From the IMG/VR virus record IMGVR_UViG_3300048912_000044, positions 1 through 43,120 of that record: 43,120 nt of DNA. One strand, 5' to 3'. Under the pieces are notes generated by a model. That model was not told the origin of the DNA and did no database searches. It worked only from the letters and a program-made list of their open reading frames with translations. The stretch is from a virus. Both the position numbers and the translations under genes were made by a program. Positions 1 to 6,188 of this stretch are shown piece by piece; position 1 is the first letter of the stretch, and the number at the start of each line of letters is the position of its first letter.

Positions 1-127
1 CGACGGGGTGACTCCCCAGGATTCATGTGTATGCGTTACCAGTCGAGGCTGCGCGGGATATGGCAGGCTGCTGCATTCGATGATTTCCGCCTTCAGTGCT
101 TCAGCGCCAAGCTTTTTGGCTTCCTCC
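1..127. repeat. Terminal overlap, copy 1 (identical to 42994-43120)
   Basis: The first 127 bases equal the last 127 bases of the window exactly. A gene reads through the join without a frame break, so the unique molecule is a 42,993-bp circle or a circularly permuted linear genome. The length 127 is a common maximum assembly word size, so the repeat is best read as an assembly overlap and not as a true terminal repeat. Confidence 0.97.
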
Positions 128-618
128 GTGTTCATGGCCTCGACACAGCCAGCGTTGTTTTCTGACTCAACCCAGTACGCGCTGATGTGATCTGCCGGCG
201 GTGGTGGAATCTCAAAGTCCTTTTGGGTCATTGGCTCGTTGCCGTACAGGACAGCCTGGAACAGCATCACCCGGTCATCCTTTTCCATCAGGTTCAGGCT
301 TTTTGCGACGGCGGTTGCAGCCATGAAGCGGCGAAAGAACTCAGGATCGAAGGTGATGATCAAATTCAGATCGTCCTTGGTGAACGACTGGAAGCTGAGC
401 GGTACTTGCGAAAGGTAGTCGACCTGGCTGCCGCAATCGCTGCCGCCCTTATCGAAACCGGTCAGACCCAGTTCGGCGCCCAGCGACGTATCCCAAAGCT
501 CTGCGGTTGTCAGCACAAGAACATCCTGGTCGGTGTCGGTTGGCGCGGGATCGCAAGTGATGCGACTCCCAACCAGTTCGTAACGCAGTGACTTTCCTTC
601 AAGAATTTCAATTTTCAC
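1..618 (-). CDS. Hypothetical early protein, N-terminal 206 codons (gene continues across circular join)
   Basis: Reading starts at a GTG (618-616), seven bases after an AGGAG site just past the DnaB stop, and stays open to base 1. Joined to 42993-42925 it gives one uninterrupted 228-residue protein ending in TAA. The product is acidic with a proline run (IPPPP) about two thirds along. Its tail is cysteine-rich: about five cysteines in the last 40 residues once the join is closed, which could bind a metal. I do not recognise a family. It lies between dnaB and a chain of small accessory genes, all leftward and tightly packed, so it probably belongs to the same early operon. The GTG start is shared with its downstream neighbour at 42911, where the same GGAGAATAACC leader precedes the GTG. 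Confidence 0.85.
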   Translation of the reverse strand, partial: MKIEILEGKSLRYELVGSRITCDPAPTDTDQDVLVLTTAELWDTSLGAELGLTGFDKGGSDCGSQVDYLSQVPLSFQSFTKDDLNLIITFDPEFFRRFMAATAVAKSLNLMEKDDRVMLFQAVLYGNEPMTQKDFEIPPPPADHISAYWVESENNAGCVEAMNTEEAKKLGAEALKAEIIECSSLPYPAQPRLVTHTHESWGVTPS

Positions 619-620
619 GG

Positions 621-2021
621 TTATTCTCCTGACTGGCGCTTGGTCCAGTCGCTGGTGGTTTGCCTTTTTGCTGGTTTTTCCTCGGTGTCGCCGTAGTACT
701 TCATTTTCGCTGGCGAGAACTTCGCGATCTCGCCGTGGAACTGGAGCTGGCAGTGCCCGGTCTTGCCGTGCCTGACCTTGGGCACGTAGATATCGGTTAT
801 GCCGTTGCGTCCTTCGTCCGTAGATTCGTCCCGGTGGGCGAATATGATTATGTCTGCATCCTGCTCAATGTCCCCACAATCGCGCAGGTCGGACATTTGA
901 GGCGTCTTGATGGCTCTGCCCTCAATGCCCCTGTTAAGTTGCGCCAGCACGATTATGGGAAGCTTCAGCTCCTTTGCCAGAGCCTTGATCCCCCTCGATA
1001 CAACTCCAAGCTCTGCGGCTCGGTTGAAAAGCTTGCTTCCTGGCTCTGGCGTGACCAGGCCGATGTAATCGATCACGATCAGCGACAGCGGTTGAACTCG
1101 GTGCTGGTATCGTGCAATGGAACAGATCCGGCTGAATGGCAAACCTGGTTTCTCGCAGAGACGGTAATCGGCATTCGCTAGAGCGCCCACGGCAGATGTC
1201 AGCTTTGGCCAGTCGTCGTCTACGGTATCGCGCGTGCAATCCAGTGTGTCCTGTAGAACCCCGCTGGTTGCCGACATTGCACGCCGGGCCAGCTCGTTGC
1301 CTTCCATTTCCAGCGAGAACACCAGAACGCCCTTCTTCTCGACCATGGCCACGTTGTCGGCAGCGTTGAGACCCAACACGGTCTTTCCTGTACCTGGGCG
1401 CCCGGCAACCACCACCATGTTCCCAGGGCGCATGCTCTTGATCAGGTCGTCAATTGGCTTGAGTCCAAACCGAACACCTTCAATCACCGCGGGCTGGTTA
1501 CGGTCCCGGGCGTGGTGGTTGTCGATCCTGTCGATAATCGGTTGCAACAGGGAGCCCATGGTTACCACGTCTGGCCTGTCATCTTCGGCGGCCAGGCTCA
1601 TCAGCAAAGATTGAGCAGCCGCAACCTGTTCAGCGATGCTGCCCGTGGTGGTGGCTATCTCGCTGATCGAGAATGCGGCCTCCTGAAGCTGGCGGGCCTT
1701 GTAGCGCTCATGGATGACCTTCGCATATCGAACACCGTTGGCTGCGCTTGGAACGTTGCGCTGGATGTCCGCTGCGTAAGCAATGGTCATGGCGCCGCTT
1801 GGCAATTCAGGTCGGTAGTCGTGCAGGGTGATGGGGTCAGGTGAACGGCCCTTGCTACGCTCTGCAAGGATCATCATGTACAGGGTTGCGTTGTCGTCAT
1901 TGCTGAAGTGGATCGGCTGAAGGAACGAACCGATCTTCTCGGCCAACTCAGGTTTCAGCATCAAGGCCCCCAGCACTCCATGCTCAGCCTCGATTGAATA
2001 CAGCGGGCGTTCATGCTCCAT
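621..2021 (-). CDS. dnaB: Replicative DNA helicase, DnaB family
   Basis: This 466-residue protein unwinds the replication fork as a hexameric, ATP-driven 5'-3' helicase. The N-terminal domain (about 1-140, beginning with the typical SIEAEHGVLGALM segment) is the primase/loader-interacting part. The RecA-like motor has Walker A GRPGTGKT at 207-214, Walker B IVIDY at 315-319, the LAQLNR segment near 359-364, and the MSDLRDCGDIEQDAD motif at 376-390, close to the DnaB signature. The length is normal for the family. The start ATG at 2021 overlaps the initiator gene's end by 11 bases and is preceded by GGAGA. The order initiator then helicase resembles lambda O-P or P22 18-12 layouts. No phage primase or polymerase is seen, so host enzymes presumably join it. 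Confidence 0.96.
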   Translation of the reverse strand: MEHERPLYSIEAEHGVLGALMLKPELAEKIGSFLQPIHFSNDDNATLYMMILAERSKGRSPDPITLHDYRPELPSGAMTIAYAADIQRNVPSAANGVRYAKVIHERYKARQLQEAAFSISEIATTTGSIAEQVAAAQSLLMSLAAEDDRPDVVTMGSLLQPIIDRIDNHHARDRNQPAVIEGVRFGLKPIDDLIKSMRPGNMVVVAGRPGTGKTVLGLNAADNVAMVEKKGVLVFSLEMEGNELARRAMSATSGVLQDTLDCTRDTVDDDWPKLTSAVGALANADYRLCEKPGLPFSRICSIARYQHRVQPLSLIVIDYIGLVTPEPGSKLFNRAAELGVVSRGIKALAKELKLPIIVLAQLNRGIEGRAIKTPQMSDLRDCGDIEQDADIIIFAHRDESTDEGRNGITDIYVPKVRHGKTGHCQLQFHGEIAKFSPAKMKYYGDTEEKPAKRQTTSDWTKRQSGE

Positions 2022-2826
2022 GGGTCTTCTCCAGAATCTTCAGAGCGTTGGTAGGGTTGACCAGGTAGTCGAACTCTGCTCGCCAGCCCCTGTCATTGCT
2101 TCCGGTGTTCCATGGGTTCTGCAATGCGTCGTTGAAGTAGGCAATCCAGAACTCGATCCCGAAGTCTCTGAACGGCCTAGCGTCATTCACGACGAGTGCG
2201 CACATGGATCTGATTTTTGCCTTCCTACGTTCTGGCATTGCGATGCACTTGGCCAGGACGTGACCACAGGTGTCGTTGTAGGCCTTTTGGATTTGCGAGT
2301 AGCTGAGCTTCGACTTCCTGATTTCGTCGTTTGGCTCGCCAGACGACAAGGGTTTTTGATTTTTATCTGTATCTGTATCTGTATCTTCTATGGTTGAAGC
2401 ATCGCGCGTGGTTGAGCGTTCGTTCAGCGTTCGTTCAACGGACGTTGTAACGTTCGTTGAATTCTCTTCTGACGCCAAAGCCTCAAGTTGTTGTTTTGCA
2501 AGGGCTCTCGCTGCTGCAGATGCCTTACCGGCTTCGCTGTTCTTTCCTGATTTCGCAGCAACCTTTTCAAGGTCTTTTTCAACTCTTGGGTGAATCCACA
2601 CCCCATCAACCTCCTTAAAGAACTCTTTCAACGTTCGCTTAACGTCCGTCCAGCGTTCGTTGCTAAGACGTGCAGAAGAGGAAAGCCGATCAACCCGCAA
2701 CGGTTTCCCAGTCTGCCAGTAGCTGAACAGCAGCAACAAATAGGCACCATGCTCTTCCGTAGTTAGGTGCGGCGTGTCTGCCAAATAATCAGCCACGTAC
2801 AGTTGCATGTACGGAAGCGCGGCCAT
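2011..2826 (-). CDS. Replication initiator-like protein, DUF1376 family
   Basis: This 271-residue protein begins with the DUF1376 signature (YMQLYVADYLADT, then TEEHGAYLLLL), seen in phage replication proteins with a winged-helix-like N-terminal domain. The middle (about 105-180) is a low-complexity linker with lysine/alanine, NERST-like and DTDTDTD stretches. A C-terminal domain follows. The start is ATG 2826, preceded by AGGAG at proper spacing; an upstream in-frame ATG at 2901 lies inside the previous gene and has no clear site. The gene lies immediately upstream of dnaB, which supports an origin-binding or helicase-loading job like lambda O. The DNA coding the linker and domain boundary carries 11-bp repeats, so the gene may contain its own origin. 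The biochemical role is inferred from family and context. Confidence 0.88.
   Translation of the reverse strand: MAALPYMQLYVADYLADTPHLTTEEHGAYLLLLFSYWQTGKPLRVDRLSSSARLSNERWTDVKRTLKEFFKEVDGVWIHPRVEKDLEKVAAKSGKNSEAGKASAAARALAKQQLEALASEENSTNVTTSVERTLNERSTTRDASTIEDTDTDTDKNQKPLSSGEPNDEIRKSKLSYSQIQKAYNDTCGHVLAKCIAMPERRKAKIRSMCALVVNDARPFRDFGIEFWIAYFNDALQNPWNTGSNDRGWRAEFDYLVNPTNALKILEKTHGA
2351..2392. other. AT-rich tract with ATCTGT hexamer repeats, candidate unwinding element
   Basis: The segment contains TTTTTGATTTTT followed by three perfect ATCTGT hexamers (2365-2382) and a partial fourth. It is clearly richer in A/T than the surrounding sequence and directly adjoins iteron cluster A. In the protein it encodes the DTDTDTD stretch. 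A duplex unwinding element next to initiator sites would look like this. The function is inferred. Confidence 0.45.
2415..2459. repeat. Iteron-like cluster A: four 11-bp repeats, candidate origin
   Basis: Copies of AGCGTTCGTTC or AACGTTCGTTG lie at 2415, 2426, 2437 (degenerate, AACGGACGTTG) and 2449, spaced 11, 11 and 12 bp, about one helical turn. Eleven is not a multiple of three, so the repeat is not a by-product of repeated codons even though it lies inside the initiator gene. An AT-rich tract adjoins it on the low-coordinate side. This matches the arrangement of initiator-binding sites inside the lambda O gene. Confidence 0.6.
2630..2662. repeat. Iteron-like cluster B: three 11-bp repeats
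   Basis: AACGTTCGCTT (2630), AACGTCCGTCC (2641) and AGCGTTCGTTG (2652) are contiguous, spaced exactly 11 bp, and share orientation and consensus with cluster A about 170 bp away. Both clusters sit within the replication initiator gene. Together they are the best candidate for initiator-binding sites of the phage origin. Confidence 0.55.
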
Positions 2827-2827
2827 G

Positions 2828-3043
2828 TCACTTATCTCCTGATTCACCAGAACCCCATTTGGAGCGCTGCTCCTTAAGGTTGTCCTTGATGTAGTTGGCA
2901 AGCCGCAAAGACTGGTCCGGGGTCAACAAAAATTGCAGTTCATCGTCCTTTTCAGGTTGAGTGATCACAAGATAACCACCCTCCGTAACCTCGACGGTGA
3001 TGCCGGCTGACCATTTATGGGTGAAGTGCTTTTTATTGGACAT
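2828..3043 (-). CDS. Small hypothetical protein (71 aa), early operon
   Basis: This 71-residue protein starts at ATG 3043 and stops at TGA one base before the initiator's ATG, so translation is likely coupled. It has a short beta-rich N-terminal half (ITVEVTEGGYLVI) and a charged helical C-terminus (RLANYIKDNLKEQRSKW). There is no signal peptide or membrane segment. I recognise no family. It sits between a regulator-proximal gene and the replication genes, so a role in early regulation or replication is possible but unproven. Confidence 0.8.
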   Translation of the reverse strand: MSNKKHFTHKWSAGITVEVTEGGYLVITQPEKDDELQFLLTPDQSLRLANYIKDNLKEQRSKWGSGESGDK

Positions 3044-3044
3044 G

Positions 3045-3275
3045 TCAGGCGACCCTCAGGTAGTCCGCAGACTTGACCTGGACCATGGGCATACCCATGA
3101 ACATGTCGCCGCCTACTTCGTTCTTCTCGATTGGATACGTCGACACGATGGACATCAGCGCCTTTATGGCACTCATCTGCGCTTCGCCCAGGTATACGGT
3201 CGGCTTGATCCTGCTGCATGGGCAGGCGATCTCATGCGCTGCAATGGCGCGGTGGATGTCTTCAATGAGCGGCAT
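3045..3275 (-). CDS. Small hypothetical protein (76 aa), downstream of the XRE regulator
   Basis: The gene starts at ATG 3275, directly after the XRE regulator stop at 3278, and ends with TGA one base before the next ATG at 3043. The product looks soluble: helix (IEDIHRAIAAHEI), a Cys-Pro-Cys, a central helix (EAQMSAIKALMSIVSTY), then a methionine-rich segment (GGDMFMGMPMV). No known domain is evident. Tight packing and good position support a real gene that is co-transcribed with the repressor and replication genes. Confidence 0.78.
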   Translation of the reverse strand: MPLIEDIHRAIAAHEIACPCSRIKPTVYLGEAQMSAIKALMSIVSTYPIEKNEVGGDMFMGMPMVQVKSADYLRVA

Positions 3276-3277
3276 GA

Positions 3278-3481
3278 TCAGTCCTCCCCTAGCGCTACAA
3301 ACTCGCTGACCTTCATGTCAAAGAAGGATGCAACCTTCCCGAGAACGAGCGTATTCATGTGAGCTTTACCATTCGCCAGGCGGCTCATGTGCGCCGGCGT
3401 TGTCTTCAGATTTTTTGCCAGCGATCGCTGAGTCATGTTCGCGTTGATCAGGGCTCGCTTGATCGATTTTGCAAGATTCAT
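3278..3481 (-). CDS. XRE-family (Cro-like) helix-turn-helix regulator
   Basis: This 67-residue protein is almost entirely one lambda-repressor-like HTH domain: helix 1 AKSIKRALINAN, then MTQRSLAKNLKTTPAHMSRL as the helix-turn-helix, then the LVLGKVASFFDMKVSEF helices. There is no C-terminal cleavage or dimerisation domain, so it resembles Cro and not CI. ATG 3481 is chosen because GGAG precedes it; the upstream ATG at 3535 lies in promoter-like sequence. It is the first gene of the leftward operon. It faces a divergent promoter, and a 19-bp dyad covers its own -10 region, so it probably represses itself and perhaps the rightward promoter. Confidence 0.9.
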   Translation of the reverse strand: MNLAKSIKRALINANMTQRSLAKNLKTTPAHMSRLANGKAHMNTLVLGKVASFFDMKVSEFVALGED

Positions 3482-3504
3482 CGTTGTGACTCCGGTTTGG
3501 TTGT

Positions 3505-3523
3505 GTTGCAAATGTAGTGCAAC
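3505..3523. promoter_or_regulatory. Candidate operator, 19-bp dyad GTTGCA-n7-TGCAAC
   Basis: GTTGCAAATGTAGTGCAAC has perfect 6-base arms. It covers the -10 hexamer of the leftward promoter, in front of the XRE gene. A second, looser TTG...CAA spacing (about 3526-3543) lies over the -35 side. Position and symmetry suit a dimeric HTH repressor; binding is inferred. Confidence 0.55.
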
Positions 3524-3539
3524 CATTGTAATCAATCAA
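3511..3539 (-). promoter_or_regulatory. Leftward early promoter (candidate)
   Basis: On the minus strand TTGATT (3539-3534) is followed after 17 bp by TACATT (3516-3511), each matching four of six sigma70 consensus bases. It would start transcription about 20-25 bases before the XRE ATG at 3481 and drive the leftward operon. Confidence 0.5.
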
Positions 3540-3551
3540 GCAATAATTTAT

Positions 3552-3580
3552 TTGACAGCGCAATATTTCGGCTCTACAGT
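3552..3580 (+). promoter_or_regulatory. Rightward promoter (candidate), TTGACA-17-TACAGT
   Basis: A perfect -35 TTGACA (3552-3557) is separated by 17 bp from TACAGT (3575-3580). The first rightward gene begins at 3626 after an AGGAG at 3612. The promoter lies back to back with the leftward promoter, forming the divergent control region of the genome. Confidence 0.7.
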
Positions 3581-3625
3581 TCGTCTCAAGCCAAGGCACG
3601 CCGCCAGGCACAGGAGATCCAAACC

Positions 3626-3943
3626 GTGAACGAGAAATCGAAACGTGAGAAGGCAGAGGAATGGCTTGATCAGAAGCTGATCCAGCTGCCGCATGTGGAA
3701 GTGGAATCGCAGGTCCGGGTGATGAACCCGCAGTGCCAGGAGATGTTCGACACAACTCTGGCCCACGCCAAAGACCCCAAGTACAACCTGATTGCCTGGA
3801 GCCTCCTGGAGCGCGCCAAGGGGATCGTAGACGCCCTGGCAATGCACGATCAGCTTGACTGGCAGACGTACCGCGCGTACCGGGCGCAGATATCGGCAGT
3901 GGGCTTGGTTGTCGCAGCAGCAGAATTGAAACCTTCCGCCTAA
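3626..3943 (+). CDS. Hypothetical protein, first gene of rightward operon
   Basis: This 105-residue protein starts at GTG 3626, nine bases after AGGAG. It is highly charged and probably helical at the N-terminus (NEKSKREKAEEWLDQKL), and has no membrane segment or cysteine motif beyond a single NPQCQEMF. I do not recognise a family. As the first product of the rightward promoter it would be made very early, a position often held by regulators or host-takeover proteins. That role is only a suggestion. Confidence 0.8.
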   Translation: MNEKSKREKAEEWLDQKLIQLPHVEVESQVRVMNPQCQEMFDTTLAHAKDPKYNLIAWSLLERAKGIVDALAMHDQLDWQTYRAYRAQISAVGLVVAAAELKPSA

Positions 3944-3971
3944 CCGGGCGAACCAACGAATGGAGAGAGTC

Positions 3972-4205
3972 ATGAGTAAAGACGATGGCGGCCCCGCCTA
4001 CCCGGCTCCCGAGGCTGCAAAAGCTCGCTTCGGAGATTCGAACCCTGATGCGTTTCTCGGCATGAGCCTGCGCGACTACTTCGCGGCCAAGGCCATGCAG
4101 GCAATGATTGCTAACAACTGGCCTATCACTGGCGAAGACGGCGCATGCGCGGCAGGCACCGCTTACCAGATGGCCGACACCATGCTGGCCGCCCGTTCCG
4201 CCTAA
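3972..4205 (+). CDS. Conserved phage hypothetical protein (GMSLRDYFAAKAMQ type)
   Basis: This 77-residue protein carries the segment AFLGMSLRDYFAAKAMQ, a recurrent feature of small phage and prophage proteins of unknown function. ATG 3972 is chosen since GGAGAG lies seven bases upstream; the ORF's earlier ATG at 3960 overlaps that site. Its N-terminus is DDGGPAYP, also typical of the family. It is probably soluble. It lies in the early accessory string with short gaps to both neighbours. Confidence 0.85.
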   Translation: MSKDDGGPAYPAPEAAKARFGDSNPDAFLGMSLRDYFAAKAMQAMIANNWPITGEDGACAAGTAYQMADTMLAARSA

Positions 4206-4226
4206 CCCCAAAAACTGGAGGTCGCC

Positions 4227-4520
4227 ATGCACGAGCAATTCGACAAGCTCATTGATGCGCTCGGAAAGGCAGGCCACCTGGCCTACCTGAAAAGGGAGCG
4301 CGCCCGAATTCAAAATGAGGCACGGCCCAAATGCGGCAACTGCCACTTTTGGATGAAGTCCCGCGAGTGTCCGGCAGAGAAAAACGTGAACGGACAGAGT
4401 CGCGGCCCATCGTGCGAAGGCATCGCTTGCCAGAAGTTTCAGCCGTGCCCGCGGATGCAGGAAACGTTCACGAAGCTCCTTTCTGACAAAGAAGCCGAAA
4501 TCAGAGCAGTCACCATTTAA
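4227..4520 (+). CDS. Cysteine-rich small protein, putative zinc-binding
   Basis: This 97-residue protein has an N-terminal helix (1-30), then CGNC (residues 36-39), a further Cys in RECPAEK, and C-x4-C and C-x4-C spacings (CEGIAC, QKFQPC) toward residue 75. This cysteine pattern suggests one or two zinc sites. ATG 4227 follows GGAGG at ideal spacing. The specific family and target are unknown. It belongs to the rightward accessory operon, which holds a second zinc-ribbon gene at 4752. Confidence 0.83.
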   Translation: MHEQFDKLIDALGKAGHLAYLKRERARIQNEARPKCGNCHFWMKSRECPAEKNVNGQSRGPSCEGIACQKFQPCPRMQETFTKLLSDKEAEIRAVTI

Positions 4521-4541
4521 CCCGCCACCCTGGAGGCGACC

Positions 4542-4679
4542 ATGAATATCATCGCAAAAGACTTCACCGGATTGATCAAAGCAATTCTTGGCCTCGGCTG
4601 CGATGACTTCGCCTCCGTGGTGTGGGTTCGTCAGCCGGTGCGCGTGAACGGTATGTGGCGCGCGAAGGTGTCGCTGTGA
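4542..4679 (+). CDS. Small hypothetical protein (45 aa)
   Basis: A short reading frame starts at ATG 4542 after GGAGG and encodes 45 residues with a hydrophobic patch (FTGLIKAILGLG) and a basic C-terminal half. Its TGA overlaps the GTG of the next micro-gene (GTGA at 4676-4679), a translation-coupling arrangement. Function unknown. The strong ribosome site and tight spacing are the main support. Confidence 0.65.
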   Translation: MNIIAKDFTGLIKAILGLGCDDFASVVWVRQPVRVNGMWRAKVSL

Positions 4680-4750
4680 AAGGCCCGACGAAGTACGACC
4701 TTATGGTCAGTCTCCTGGCCCTCGTAATCATCATGACAATGGCGGTGTGA
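4676..4750 (+). CDS. Micro-protein, single membrane segment (24 aa)
   Basis: GTG 4676 overlaps the upstream stop (GTGA). The 24-residue product has a polar start (KGPTKYD) and a continuous hydrophobic run (LMVSLLALVIIMTMAV) able to span the membrane. It ends two bases before the next ATG. The coupled position and membrane character support a real micro-gene, but it is short enough for chance. Confidence 0.45.
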   Translation: MKGPTKYDLMVSLLALVIIMTMAV

Positions 4751-4751
4751 G

Positions 4752-4928
4752 ATGAAGCCAACAAACGCTGTTTATGTGGGTGGCCCGCTGCAAGACCCGC
4801 CAGACGAACCAGTGCAAGTCGAGTGCAGCAACTGCAAATGCAAGACCGATGCAACCGTCTGGCGTGCGCGCCACGGCGATTGCCCAAAGTGCGATGCCTG
4901 GGGCACTGCCGTACCGAATGAGGATTAA
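4752..4928 (+). CDS. Small zinc-ribbon protein (58 aa)
   Basis: The product has two Cys pairs, ECSNCKCK and GDCPKCDAW, forming a CxxC-n18-CxxC zinc ribbon in the C-terminal two thirds. ATG 4752 comes one base after the previous micro-gene's TGA. Small phage zinc ribbons often bind nucleic acid or host polymerase, but no target is evident. The TAA stop is three bases before the next GTG. Confidence 0.78.
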   Translation: MKPTNAVYVGGPLQDPPDEPVQVECSNCKCKTDATVWRARHGDCPKCDAWGTAVPNED

Positions 4929-4931
4929 ACC

Positions 4932-5405
4932 GTGAGCAAATACGCTGAAGTGCTGCGCCCGTTCGTGGCGCTGATGGAAAAGGAACTGAACGCCAACTCC
5001 CACAAGGGTGACCGCGAAGGCTGGTTGAAGATGACCGAGGAACAGGCGCTGGGCGAGATTGAGTATCACGTCTCAAAACTATCCAAGGCCATGACAGACA
5101 TGAACCCGGAAGATGTACGCGAATACGCGGCTGACGTGGCTAACCTGTGCATGATGCTTCTGGACATTGGCGGTCAACTGAAAGCCGCCCAAACCCCGCC
5201 GCAACCCATCTACGACGAGGCTAAGGAGCGGCAGCTGTTTGAAGACTCAATGATCGAAGCTTCGGAAGAAGCTGGATTCGGAGAGCCTGATCTGTATCGC
5301 GACTCTGCTGGGTGCTATCGCCAGGAATACCATCAGGCGGCATGGGGCGGCTGGCTCGCCTGCGCCCAGTCCCGCGCCAAAGCTGGGGAGGTGGGTCATG
5401 AGTGA
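4932..5405 (+). CDS. ead/Ea22-like or MazG-like hypothetical protein
   Basis: This 157-residue protein starts at GTG 4932. The central helical segment (EIEYHVSKLSKAM...DVREYAADVANLCMMLLD) resembles MazG-like or phage nucleotide-hydrolase-related helices, in which the AADVAN core aligns with the metal-binding E/D pattern. The C-terminus (YHQAAWGGWLACAQSRAKAG) resembles the tail of ead/Ea22-like phage proteins. Catalytic assignment is not safe. It overlaps the next gene by eight bases. Confidence 0.8.
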   Translation: MSKYAEVLRPFVALMEKELNANSHKGDREGWLKMTEEQALGEIEYHVSKLSKAMTDMNPEDVREYAADVANLCMMLLDIGGQLKAAQTPPQPIYDEAKERQLFEDSMIEASEEAGFGEPDLYRDSAGCYRQEYHQAAWGGWLACAQSRAKAGEVGHE

Positions 5406-5907
5406 AGTGAAAGAGCATTCGGTAATTTACCTATCGCCGTCAGATGATCCTGAGCGCGAATGGTGCCAGGACGATGTTTGGGAAGAGTCGGTCCGCTACA
5501 ACCTCGGCACCGACTTCGACCGTGTAACCGCCGAGCGTGACGCACTACAGGTGCTACTGACCGCAGCGGATGAGCGGGCGGATGTGCTGAGTCCAGGTTC
5601 TGCGCTGGGTGATGTTCATCTTGAGCGTCTGCGCCAAATCGACGTAGAGAATCGATCACCGGTTGACGACGACGATTATTCGTTGGGGCAGATTGCATAC
5701 GCAGCCGCTGGTTATGCACAGGGCTCGGTACCGGCCCAGCAGGTTCAAGGTTGCCTGAGACCTTCGTACTGGCCTTGGCATCCACGCTGGTGGAAGCCTG
5801 GTTCTCCGCGCCGAATGCTGGTGAAGGCCGGCGCCCTGATCCTGGCTGAGATTGAGCGCATCGACCGCGCCGCACTCAAGCCGGCAGAGGGTGGTGGCGA
5901 TGAGTGA
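5398..5907 (+). CDS. Conserved phage hypothetical (WPW...WWKP...LVKAGALILAEIER type)
   Basis: This 169-residue protein has a C-terminal module, LGQIAYAAAGYA then YWPWHPRWWKP and RMLVKAGALILAEIERIDR, found in many phage accessory proteins of unknown function. The N-terminal half includes a helical VTAERDALQVLLTAADERA segment. ATG 5398 overlaps the upstream stop and follows GGGAGG. It is probably cytoplasmic. It belongs to the run of interchangeable ead-like genes in this operon. Confidence 0.86.
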   Translation: MSEVKEHSVIYLSPSDDPEREWCQDDVWEESVRYNLGTDFDRVTAERDALQVLLTAADERADVLSPGSALGDVHLERLRQIDVENRSPVDDDDYSLGQIAYAAAGYAQGSVPAQQVQGCLRPSYWPWHPRWWKPGSPRRMLVKAGALILAEIERIDRAALKPAEGGGDE

Positions 5908-6121
5908 GCGCGTGATTCTAGAGGCAACCACAGGGCGCTCAAGGCTGTACATAGCTGAGTGCGTTGAGCCTGGAAAGGCAACGCTCTATTGCCTGGACTG
6001 CGACTTCGATACCTTCGGTAAACAGTTTATCGAGTTGCCGAGGTTTTTCAGAACCGTGCGCGGCGCTAAGAATTCTGCCGCGCATCTGGTGGTTGAAAAG
6101 CTCAAATGGGTCGCACCATGA
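5900..6121 (+). CDS. Small hypothetical protein (73 aa)
   Basis: The start is taken as ATG 5900, overlapping the upstream TGA; the earlier in-frame ATG at 5852 lies inside the preceding gene. The product has a beta-rich N-terminal part (RVILEATTGRSRLYIAECV), two cysteines in YCLDCDF, and a helical end (SAAHLVVEKLKW). The CxxC could bind metal as a half-site. Family not recognised. Its stop overlaps a following 20-residue frame by ATGA. Confidence 0.75.
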   Translation: MSERVILEATTGRSRLYIAECVEPGKATLYCLDCDFDTFGKQFIELPRFFRTVRGAKNSAAHLVVEKLKWVAP

Positions 6122-6180
6122 AATCCCAACTCCCCGCCTACAGCTGGTGCCTGCTGGCACTGGCTCAACTGATTTGCTGA
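6118..6180 (+). CDS. Micro-protein, hydrophobic (20 aa), uncertain
   Basis: ATG 6118 overlaps the upstream stop as ATGA. The 20-residue frame is hydrophobic after a short polar start (SWCLLALAQLIC) and ends just before the ribosome site of the gene at 6189. The coupling is suggestive, but the length is too short to exclude chance. Confidence 0.35.
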   Translation: MKSQLPAYSWCLLALAQLIC

Positions 6181-6188
6181 GGTGATTT

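Noticed and set aside
1-127. A genuine direct terminal repeat of 127 bp
   Set aside because: The length equals a common assembly word size and the repeat lies inside a coding region; podovirus terminal repeats are usually in noncoding ends. It stays possible without read-depth data.
3366-4346. A 326-codon minus-strand open frame across the divergent control region
   Set aside because: It covers the promoters, operator and several plus genes with ribosome sites, and its product has no recognisable features.
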